From JAAFIP01 sp043721235 (GTDB lineage Bacteria > Pseudomonadota > Gammaproteobacteria > Burkholderiales > Burkholderiaceae_C), in contig JAYSRE010000183.1 in the NCBI GenBank assembly GCA_043721235.1, forward strand, positions 1 through 24,732: a DNA stretch of 24,732 bases, written 5' to 3'. Both the position numbers and the translations under genes were made by a program. How positions within the stretch are numbered: the stretch's first letter is position 1; each line of letters opens with the position of its first letter. The notes under the pieces are model-generated. The model was not told the origin of the DNA, did not search any database, and saw only the letters and a program-made list of their open reading frames with translations. Shown in pieces: positions 14,389 to 20,821 of this stretch.

Positions 14389-16701
14389 ATGATCGCACAA
14401 GAACTTGAAGTCAGCCTCCACATGGCTTTTGTTGAAGCACGCCAGCAACGCCACGAGTTCATCACCGTAGAGCACCTTTTGCTGGCCCTGCTGGACAATC
14501 CCAGCGCGGCTGAAGTACTGCGCGCATGCTCAGCCAACATTGATGACCTGCGCAAATCGCTGGCCAACTTTATCAAAGACAACACCCCGCAGGTGGCGGG
14601 CACTGACGAGGTGGACACCCAGCCCACTTTAGGCTTTCAGCGCGTGATCCAGCGCGCTATCATGCATGTGCAAAGCACCGGCAATGGCAAAAAAGAAGTC
14701 ACTGGTGCCAATGTGCTGGTAGCCATTTTTGGCGAAAAAGACTCGCACGCCGTGTACTACCTGCACCAGCAAGGCGTAACCCGTTTAGACGTGGTCAACT
14801 TTATCGCCCACGGCATTAAAAAATCTGACCCACCTGAGCCTGCCAAGGCCGGTGAGGGCGGCGAACAGGCTGAAGAGGCCAGCGAAAAGAGCGAAAAAGC
14901 CACGCCCCTGGAGCAGTACACCGTCAACCTGAACCAAATGGCCAAAGACGGCAAGATTGACCCGCTGATTGGCCGCGACTACGAGGTCGAGCGCGTGATT
15001 CAAATCTTGTGCCGCCGCCGCAAAAACAACCCCCTGTTGGTGGGCGAGGCAGGCGTGGGCAAAACCGCCATCGCCGAGGGCTTGGCTTGGCGCATCACAC
15101 AAAAAGACGTGCCAGAGATTTTGGCTGAATCGGTGGTGTATTCACTCGACATGGGCGCGCTGCTGGCCGGTACCAAATACCGGGGCGACTTTGAGCAGCG
15201 CCTCAAAGGCGTACTGAAATCCCTGAAAGACAAACCCCACGGTATTTTGTTCATCGACGAAATTCACACGCTCATAGGCGCAGGCGCTGCCTCAGGCGGC
15301 ACACTGGACGCGTCTAACCTGCTCAAGCCTGCGCTGTCTAACGGCTCGCTCAAATGCATCGGCGCGACCACTTTCACCGAGTACCGCAGTATTTTCGAGA
15401 AAGATGCTGCACTGGCCCGCCGCTTCCAAAAGGTAGACGTGGTAGAGCCTACCGTAGAGCAAACTGTAGACATCTTGAAAGGCCTGAAAAGCCGTTTTGA
15501 AGAGCACCACAGCGTGAAGTACGCGCTGGGCGCGCTGCAGGCCGCCGCCGAGCTGAGTGCCAAATACATTAACGACCGTCAGTTGCCAGACAAGGCGATT
15601 GACGTGATCGACGAGGCCGGTGCTGCCCAGCGCATTTTGCCTGCCAGCAAGCGCAAAAAGATTATCAGCAAAGCCGAGGTGGAAGAAATTGTGGCCAAAA
15701 TTGCCCGCATTCCACCTGCCAGCGTGAGCAACGACGACCGCAGCAAGCTGCGTAACATCGAGCGCGACTTGAAAAACGTCGTCTTCGGCCAAGACCCTGC
15801 GCTAGAAGCGCTGGCCGCCGCCGTGAAGATGGCGCGCAGCGGCCTAGGCCGCGCTGACAAGCCCATAGGCAGCTTCTTGTTCAGCGGCCCTACGGGTGTA
15901 GGCAAGACTGAGGCAGCCAAGCAGTTGGCCAACATCATGGGCATTGATTTGATTCGCTTTGACATGAGCGAGTACATGGAACGCCATGCTGTGAGCCGCC
16001 TGATCGGCGCGCCACCGGGCTATGTGGGCTTTGACCAAGGTGGTTTGCTCACCGAGGCCATCAGCAAGAAGCCCCATTGCGTGTTGCTGTTCGATGAAAT
16101 TGAGAAAGCCCACCCTGACATTTTCAACGTGCTGCTGCAAGTGATGGACCATGGCACGCTGACCGACAACAACGGCCGCAAGAGCGACTTCCGCAATGTC
16201 ATCATCATCATGACCACCAACGCCGGTGCAGAGACCATGAACAAGGCCACTATTGGCTTTACCAACACGCGCCAGGCGGGTGACGAGATGGCCGATATCA
16301 AGCGCTTGTTCACCCCTGAGTTTCGCAACCGCTTGGATGCGATGGTGAGCTTTAAGGCCCTGAACGAAGACGTGATTTTGCGCGTGGTGGACAAGTTCCT
16401 GCTGCAGCTGGAAACCCAGCTAGACCAGAAGAAGGTGGATGCCACCTTCACCGATAAGCTGCGCAAGCACCTGGCCAAAACCGGCTTTGACCCGCTGATG
16501 GGTGCACGCCCTATGCAGCGGCTGATTCAAGACACCATTCGCAAAGCGCTGGCCGACGAGCTGCTGTTTGGCAAGCTGGTGGACGGCGGTGTGCTCACGG
16601 TGGATACCGACGACGAAGGCAAAGTGACTTTGGACATAGGCCCGTTGCCAGAGAAGAAGGGAAAAGCCAAGCCAGAGACGGAAGAAGCTTCTGCAGGCTA
16701 G
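14389..16701 (+). CDS. clpA: ClpA, AAA+ unfoldase subunit of the ClpAP protease
   Basis: 770 residues, normal length. Order: Clp N-domain (1-145, double repeat starting MIAQELEVSLHMAF and HLLLALLD), a charged linker (about 148-170), AAA module D1 with Walker A GEAGVGKT (219-226) and Walker B ILFIDEIHTLIGAG, then module D2 with Walker A GPTGVGKT (500-507), Walker B VLLFDEIEKAHPD, RLIGAPPGYVGFDQGG (pore loop GYVG) and a C-terminal D2-small domain with DPLMGARPMQRLI. It unfolds substrates, including those from ClpS, and threads them into ClpP, which is not in this window. The IGF/L-type loop for ClpP docking is plausibly the ATIGFTNTRQ segment. Likely co-transcribed with clpS; a terminator follows. 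Confidence 0.97.
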   Translation: MIAQELEVSLHMAFVEARQQRHEFITVEHLLLALLDNPSAAEVLRACSANIDDLRKSLANFIKDNTPQVAGTDEVDTQPTLGFQRVIQRAIMHVQSTGNGKKEVTGANVLVAIFGEKDSHAVYYLHQQGVTRLDVVNFIAHGIKKSDPPEPAKAGEGGEQAEEASEKSEKATPLEQYTVNLNQMAKDGKIDPLIGRDYEVERVIQILCRRRKNNPLLVGEAGVGKTAIAEGLAWRITQKDVPEILAESVVYSLDMGALLAGTKYRGDFEQRLKGVLKSLKDKPHGILFIDEIHTLIGAGAASGGTLDASNLLKPALSNGSLKCIGATTFTEYRSIFEKDAALARRFQKVDVVEPTVEQTVDILKGLKSRFEEHHSVKYALGALQAAAELSAKYINDRQLPDKAIDVIDEAGAAQRILPASKRKKIISKAEVEEIVAKIARIPPASVSNDDRSKLRNIERDLKNVVFGQDPALEALAAAVKMARSGLGRADKPIGSFLFSGPTGVGKTEAAKQLANIMGIDLIRFDMSEYMERHAVSRLIGAPPGYVGFDQGGLLTEAISKKPHCVLLFDEIEKAHPDIFNVLLQVMDHGTLTDNNGRKSDFRNVIIIMTTNAGAETMNKATIGFTNTRQAGDEMADIKRLFTPEFRNRLDAMVSFKALNEDVILRVVDKFLLQLETQLDQKKVDATFTDKLRKHLAKTGFDPLMGARPMQRLIQDTIRKALADELLFGKLVDGGVLTVDTDDEGKVTLDIGPLPEKKGKAKPETEEASAG

Positions 16702-16760
16702 ATTGCAAAGCGCACTGGTTTGTTAAGACGGTCAATAACTTTAACCAGCCGAACCCCATG

Positions 16761-16788
16761 AAAAAAGCCACCCGAGGGTGGCTTTTTT
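16761..16788. terminator. Bidirectional intrinsic terminator between clpA and the SWIB gene
   Basis: AAAAAAGCCACC-CGAG-GGTGGCTTTTTT, a perfect 12-bp stem with A and T runs on both sides, between two convergent genes; it can serve both. Confidence 0.93.
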
Positions 16789-16803
16789 GCGGCACAAAGC
16801 TAA

Positions 16804-17280
16804 TTATTTAGCGTGCTTGCCAATCAGGCCCGCCATCTCGAACATGCTGACCTGTGCTTTGCCGAAAACTTCTTTCAGCTTGGCATCGGCATTGATCATG
16901 CGCTTGTTGACTTTGTCTTGCAGACCATTTTTCTTGATATAGATCCACAGCTTGCTCACGATTTCGGTGCGTGGCAAAGCAGCTGCGCCTACTACGGCTT
17001 GCAGCGCTGGGCTCAGAGCCAAGGCCTTCATGAAAGCGGCGTTGGGGGTGCGCTTTTTAGCAGGGGCCTTAGCGGCTGCTTTTTTAGCAGGGGCTGCCTT
17101 TTTGGCAGGAGCCGCTTTCTTAGCAGGTGCAGCAGCTTTTTTAGCTGGAGCAGCCTTCTTAGCAGGTGCAGCGGCTTTTTTGGCCGGAGCAGCTTTCTTT
17201 GCAGGAGCCGCAGCTTTTTTAGCTGGAGCGGCTTTCTTGGCGGCAGGTTTCTTTGCCGCAGCTTTTTTCGCAGTTGCCAT
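16804..17280 (-). CDS. Histone H1-like PAKK-repeat protein with SWIB/MDM2 domain
   Basis: 158 residues from the ATG at 17280 (MATAKKAAAKK), which has an AAGGA 9 bp upstream; the longer open frame to 17466 is unlikely. The N-terminal half (to about 78) is almost only Ala, Lys and Pro with a 13-residue unit (AAAPAKKAAPAKK) repeated about three times, the same composition as eukaryotic histone H1 tails and bacterial H1-like proteins, and should bind DNA by charge. The C-terminal half (RTPNAAFMKALALSPALQAV ... LPRTEIVSKLWIYIKKNGLQ ... INADAKLKEVFGK) is a SWIB domain, as in chlamydial and betaproteobacterial proteins. Role: probably nucleoid organisation or DNA packaging, not proven. The repeats are prone to copy-number change. 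Convergent with clpA; good upstream ribosome site suggests high expression. Confidence 0.88.
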   Translation of the reverse strand: MATAKKAAAKKPAAKKAAPAKKAAAPAKKAAPAKKAAAPAKKAAPAKKAAAPAKKAAPAKKAAPAKKAAAKAPAKKRTPNAAFMKALALSPALQAVVGAAALPRTEIVSKLWIYIKKNGLQDKVNKRMINADAKLKEVFGKAQVSMFEMAGLIGKHAK

Positions 17281-17425
17281 GATTGAAGATCCTTTTAAGT
17301 TAATTAACTGCTGGCAACTCAAATGCTTTGCCAACATTGCGGATGCTACTGTAAAAGGAGCGGTTTCTCCAGTGGTAAATGATGTTTTTTCAAAGTTTTT
17401 TTGTGCCGCATTGTTGCGCCATGCC

Positions 17426-18385
17426 CTAGAGCTGCGTCTTAGGCACTGGCCGCGCCTTCGCTGCAAAGATCAGCAGCACCCCCGCAAGGATGACACCAGA
17501 GGCCAGCCATTCGCCATGGCTGACAATTTCACCCGCCAAAACAACCCCTAAAAACAGCGCAATTACCGGATTGACAAAGGCATAACTGGTGGCCAGTGCG
17601 GGTGATGCATGGGCTAACAAATACAGATACGCGCTAAAGGCGATCAGCGAGCCAAACACCACCAGGTAGGCCCAAGCTGCAGCGGCCAGCGGCTGCGGTG
17701 GCCACGTAAACTGCTCACCCAACACCAGAGAAATCAGCATTAACACCGCGCCACCACACAACATTTCACTGGCAAAGCCCATCGGCCCTGGGGCCAGTGG
17801 CAGCCGTGTGGTTTGCAGCACCGAGCCAAGAGACCAGGCCAGCGTACCCCCTGCAATGGCGATTAGACCACCCGTAGAGGCCCCAAAACTGCGCCCTTGG
17901 GCTAGCAGCACTACGCCTACCAGCCCCACCGCCATGCCCGCTAGTTCTAGCCTGCTGGGGCGCTTGCCCCACAGCAGGCCCCAGCCCATGGTGAGCATGG
18001 GCGCGATGGCTATGGCGGTGGCAATCAGGCCCGAACCAATGGTTTGCGAGGCTACGGCCAGCAGCCCCATGCCGCCTGCCAGCATCAAACAACCCACCAC
18101 CAAAGCGTTGCGCCACTGCGACACCGTAGGCCACGGAGCCTTGCGCAAAAGCATAAAAACCAGCAGCAGCACCCCCGCTGTCAAAAAACGCGTGCCCATT
18201 TGGAAAAAGGGCGGAAAACTCACCAGTGCATAGCGAATAGCCAAATACGTTGAGCCCCACACTGCATATGTTGCAAGCAAGGCCAGTAATATCTTTCTAG
18301 ATAAGCCTGCGGCAGCACTGTGAGGCGCGGGAGTATTCGCTGCAGGCGCATCAGCGCCATTAAACGTGGTGTTGGTCGTAGTCAT
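17426..18385 (-). CDS. EamA/DMT-family inner-membrane exporter (YedA-like)
   Basis: 319 residues from the ATG at 18385; a TTG at 18427 would add 14. It has about ten hydrophobic helices in two EamA repeats: ILLALLATYAVWGSTYLAIR begins repeat one and GGLIAIAGGTLAWSLGSVLQ begins repeat two. The AVWGSTYLAIRYAL motif and the PP-F-MGTRFL segment place it near the YedA/PecM branch of the drug/metabolite superfamily. Such proteins export amino acids, metabolites or drugs; the substrate is not readable. It diverges from an Lrp/AsnC-type regulator gene, an arrangement often seen for amino-acid exporters, so amino-acid export is a reasonable inference. The first 35 residues before the first helix are Thr/Ala/Pro-rich and not conserved in the family. 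No obvious ribosome site. Confidence 0.88.
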   Translation of the reverse strand: MTTTNTTFNGADAPAANTPAPHSAAAGLSRKILLALLATYAVWGSTYLAIRYALVSFPPFFQMGTRFLTAGVLLLVFMLLRKAPWPTVSQWRNALVVGCLMLAGGMGLLAVASQTIGSGLIATAIAIAPMLTMGWGLLWGKRPSRLELAGMAVGLVGVVLLAQGRSFGASTGGLIAIAGGTLAWSLGSVLQTTRLPLAPGPMGFASEMLCGGAVLMLISLVLGEQFTWPPQPLAAAAWAYLVVFGSLIAFSAYLYLLAHASPALATSYAFVNPVIALFLGVVLAGEIVSHGEWLASGVILAGVLLIFAAKARPVPKTQL

Positions 18386-18404
18386 ATCTGTATATTTTGC
18401 AGGT

Positions 18405-18434
18405 GTAAGTAACTTGTGACCATGCAATACTTAC
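18405..18434. promoter_or_regulatory. Inverted repeat in the exporter/Lrp-type divergent gap: candidate operator
   Basis: GTAAGTA (18405-18411), 16 bp, TACTTAC (18428-18434), a perfect 7-bp dyad in the 101-bp gap between divergent genes. Lrp/AsnC proteins bind imperfect dyads as dimers or octamers, so the neighbouring regulator is the natural candidate. It lies 20-49 bp upstream of the exporter start, so bound protein would sit at or near that promoter. Confidence 0.5.
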
Positions 18435-18486
18435 GCTAGTATGGTAGTTTGGCGTTTAAATTCACTAAATTTTAGGCTTCAAACTA

Positions 18487-19029
18487 ATGAATACATTTCC
18501 TGCTGAATTACTAGATGCCTACGACAGCCGCATCTTGGCTGAGCTGCAACGCGACGCGCGCATGAGCATGAGTGAGCTTGGACGCCGCGTGCATCTTAGC
18601 CAGCCTGCCGTGACCGAGCGGGTGCGCAAACTAGAGCTGTCGGGTGTCATCAAGGGCTACCACGCTGCGGTTGACGCAGCACGCCTAGGCTACGGCATCC
18701 GTGCCATGGTGCGGGTAGGGCGCTGCGACTATGCCGTGGTGGTTAAGCGCATTGAAGAAACCCCTGAGATTGTTAACGCTTATAACCTGACGGGCGAAGA
18801 CAGTTGGATACTTGAGATTGCGGTGCAAGATGTGCCCCATTTAGACAATGTGCTGGCCAAATTTTGCTTGCTAACAGATACTTCCACCAGTATTATTTTG
18901 AAAGCTGTGCGCGAAAACCATCCCCTGCTGCCAGCTCCACAAGAGCGCGCCAAACCCGCATTTGAAAAATTCACGGCACGTGATTCTGAACCTGAAAAAA
19001 TTGGTAAAAAGAGTCTATCGCCCAAGTAA
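18487..19029 (+). CDS. Lrp/AsnC-family transcriptional regulator
   Basis: 180 residues. N-terminal winged helix-turn-helix: LDAYDSRILAELQRDARMSM, then SELGRRVHLSQPAVTERVRK (recognition helix) and LELSGVIKGYHAAVD. C-terminal RAM/AsnC ligand domain from about 70 to 145 (AMVRVGRCDY ... IVNAYNLTGEDSWILEIAV). Residues after about 145 (LPAPQERAKPAFEKF to the end) are an unconserved tail longer than the usual 150-160-residue family. The stop codon lies in a copy of the dispersed repeat (19014-19061): the last residues SLSPK and the TAA are encoded by it, so an insertion may have changed the end of the protein. Divergent from the EamA exporter and probably controls it via the inverted repeat at 18405-18434. 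Confidence 0.9.
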   Translation: MNTFPAELLDAYDSRILAELQRDARMSMSELGRRVHLSQPAVTERVRKLELSGVIKGYHAAVDAARLGYGIRAMVRVGRCDYAVVVKRIEETPEIVNAYNLTGEDSWILEIAVQDVPHLDNVLAKFCLLTDTSTSIILKAVRENHPLLPAPQERAKPAFEKFTARDSEPEKIGKKSLSPK

Positions 19030-19061
19030 ATGCTGCATATTCTGCTATATAAATTATAGTA
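19014..19061 (+). repeat. Dispersed ~48-nt repeat, copy E (spans the lrp-type stop codon)
   Basis: TCTATCGCCCAAGTAAATGC, then TGCATATTCTGCTATATAAA, then TTATAGTA. The terminal hairpin GCTATA-TAAAT-TATAGT differs from the other copies in paired positions. It has AAGTAA as in copy A; this TAA is the stop of the preceding gene. The element occupies most of the 51-bp gap to rraA. Confidence 0.82.
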
Positions 19062-19080
19062 TTTAACATTAAAGTATCAC

Positions 19081-19584
19081 ATGCCAATACCATCGCCAAC
19101 AATCTCTACCTGCGACCTGTGCGATGCCCATGGGGCAGACACAAGCGGTGCATTTCGCGTACTGCCCAACGTATTTAAAAGCTATGGCGGCCATGCGGCT
19201 TTCTATGGCCAGGCAGTCACCCTGCGCTGCCCCGAAGACAACTCGCGTGTGCGCGAAGCAGTGGCACAGCCGGGTGCCAGCCGCGTGCTGGTGGTCGATG
19301 GCTTAGGCAGCCTGCGTCACGCTTTGGTAGGTGGCAACTTAGCAGTCACCGCAGCTAAAAACGGCTGGGCAGGCATCTTAGTCAACGGCGCTGTGCGCGA
19401 CGTGGCCGAACTGCGTACTGCCAGCCTAGGCATCAAAGCACTGGGCTTATGCCCTATGCGAACCGACAAGCAAGGCCTGGGTGCGCGCGATGTGGCAGTG
19501 CAAATTCAAGGTGTGTGGGTGCGGCCTGGCGACTGGGTTTACGCGGATGAAGACGGGGTGGTATTGAGTACAACGCAGCTTTAG
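19081..19584 (+). CDS. rraA: RraA-family protein (RNase E regulator-like / aldolase fold)
   Basis: 167 residues, near the length of E. coli RraA (161). Marks: TCDLCDAHGA at the N-terminus, VFKSYGGHAAFYGQAVTLRC, the family core LGSLRHALVGGNLAVTAAKN with GWAGILVNGAVRDVAELRTA (Gly-Asn-Leu and Arg-Asp residues shared with RraA and with HMG/CHA aldolases), and WVRPGDWVYADEDGVVL. RraA binds and inhibits RNase E in E. coli; the same fold includes class II 4-hydroxy-4-methyl-2-oxoglutarate aldolases, and annotation often confuses the two. The short single-domain form and full RraA-like core favour the RraA name; activity is not decided by sequence alone. It follows the Lrp-type gene by 51 bp (mostly repeat E) and ends 6 bp from the convergent dnaJ stop. 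Confidence 0.83.
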   Translation: MPIPSPTISTCDLCDAHGADTSGAFRVLPNVFKSYGGHAAFYGQAVTLRCPEDNSRVREAVAQPGASRVLVVDGLGSLRHALVGGNLAVTAAKNGWAGILVNGAVRDVAELRTASLGIKALGLCPMRTDKQGLGARDVAVQIQGVWVRPGDWVYADEDGVVLSTTQL

Positions 19585-19590
19585 TACCAA

Positions 19591-20730
19591 CTAATTAAAA
19601 AAGTTTTTTAACTTGTCTGTCCACGTCTCTTCGTTAGGCGAATGTTTGGCACCGCCTTTGCGCACCGACTCGTCAAATTCTTTAAGCAGCTTGCGCTGGT
19701 GTTCAGTGAGTTTGACGGGTGTCTCAATGGCCATATGGCAGTACAAGTCACCAGGGTAGCTGCTGCGCACGCCCTTAATGCCTTTGCCGCGCAGGCGGAA
19801 GGTTTTGCCGTGTTGGGTGCCGTCGGGAATGTCGATGCCTGCTTTGCCTGCCAGCGTGGGCACTTCGATCTCGCCGCCCAAAGCTGCAGTAGGGAAGCTG
19901 ACCGGTACTTGGCAGTGCAGGTCGTCGCCGTCCCGCTCAAAAATATCGTGTTTTTTCAAGCGAATTTCAATGTACAAATCGCCCGCTGGTCCGCCGTTAG
20001 TGCCCGGCTCGCCGTTGCCCGCGCTGCGAATGCGCATGCCATCGTCAATGCCCGCTGGAATTTTGACTTCCAAGGTTTTGTTGTTCTTGGTCTTGCCTAC
20101 GCCGTGACATGCCACGCAGGGCTCTGGGATGAGTTTGCCGGTACCTTTGCAAGTAGGGCAGGTTTGCTGCACGCTGAAGAAACCTTGGCGCATTTGCACT
20201 TGGCCGTGGCCGCCGCAGGTGGTGCAGGTGATGGGCTTGGTGCCAGGCTTGGCACCGTTGCCTTGGCAGGTGGTGCAGTTGTCCCAGCTGGGAATGCGAA
20301 TTTGTGCTTCTTTGCCAGCGGCGGCTTCTTCCAGGGTGACTTCCATCGCGTAGCTCAGATCGCCACCACGGTAGACTTGGCGTCCGCCACCGCCTTGCTG
20401 GCGGCCACGGCCACCAAAGGCCTCGCCAAAAATATCACCAAACGCTTCGGCAAAGCCGCCAAAGCCTTCAGCGCCATGGGCCCCACCGCCGCGGTTAGGG
20501 TCTACGCCCGCGTGGCCGTACTGGTCGTAGGCGGCACGCTTGTTGCCGTCAGAGAGCATTTCGTAGGCTTCTTTGCACTCTTTAAACTTCACCTCAGCCG
20601 CCTTGGCAGCATCGCCTTGGTTGCGGTCAGGGTGGTGCTTCATCGCCATCTTGCGGTAGGCTTTTTTGATGTCTTCGTCGGAGGCGTTTTTAGCCACACC
20701 CAGTGATTCGTAATAGTCGCGTTTGGCCAT
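19591..20730 (-). CDS. dnaJ: DnaJ (Hsp40) co-chaperone
   Basis: 379 residues from the ATG at 20730 (MAKRDYYESLGVAKN); a TTG three codons earlier is less likely. DnaJ binds unfolded substrates and stimulates DnaK ATPase. Complete type I architecture: J-domain with HPD at 32-34, a Gly/Phe-rich stretch (about 73-118, with GGAHGAEGFGGFAEAFGDIF), a zinc-binding region with four CxxCxGxG motifs (Cys152/155, 169/172, 191/194, 205/208), then the substrate-binding C-terminal domains (GDLYIEIRLKKHDIFERDGD). It is the last gene of grpE-dnaK-dnaJ, 91 bp after dnaK. Its end nearly meets rraA from the other strand with no room for a separate terminator. Confidence 0.97.
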   Translation of the reverse strand: MAKRDYYESLGVAKNASDEDIKKAYRKMAMKHHPDRNQGDAAKAAEVKFKECKEAYEMLSDGNKRAAYDQYGHAGVDPNRGGGAHGAEGFGGFAEAFGDIFGEAFGGRGRQQGGGGRQVYRGGDLSYAMEVTLEEAAAGKEAQIRIPSWDNCTTCQGNGAKPGTKPITCTTCGGHGQVQMRQGFFSVQQTCPTCKGTGKLIPEPCVACHGVGKTKNNKTLEVKIPAGIDDGMRIRSAGNGEPGTNGGPAGDLYIEIRLKKHDIFERDGDDLHCQVPVSFPTAALGGEIEVPTLAGKAGIDIPDGTQHGKTFRLRGKGIKGVRSSYPGDLYCHMAIETPVKLTEHQRKLLKEFDESVRKGGAKHSPNEETWTDKLKNFFN

Positions 20731-20756
20731 AGTTATCAATATTCAGTTAGCGCAAA

Positions 20757-20795
20757 CGCCGCGGTGACGATCGGTGCGATCGGTCATACGCGGCG
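20757..20795. other. Nested hairpins in the dnaK-dnaJ gap
   Basis: An outer dyad CGCCGCG (20757-20763) / CGCGGCG (20789-20795) encloses an inner CGATCG-GTG-CGATCG (20768-20782). It lies in the 91-bp gap, followed on the minus strand by no T run, so it looks more like an mRNA processing, stability or attenuation structure than a terminator. Inference only. Confidence 0.45.
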
Positions 20796-20821
20796 CGTGA
20801 TGGTGTTGGGTGGTAAGAGGC

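Noticed and set aside
14310..14400. CCCCAT-like sigma-32 -10 element just before clpA
   Set aside because: CCCCATCATG overlaps the start codon and the nearest -35-like CTTCGAT is 18 bp away, so transcription would begin inside the gene.
19642..20706. 354-codon plus-strand frame antisense to dnaJ
   Set aside because: A shadow of G+C-rich dnaJ, which has all DnaJ motifs on the minus strand.
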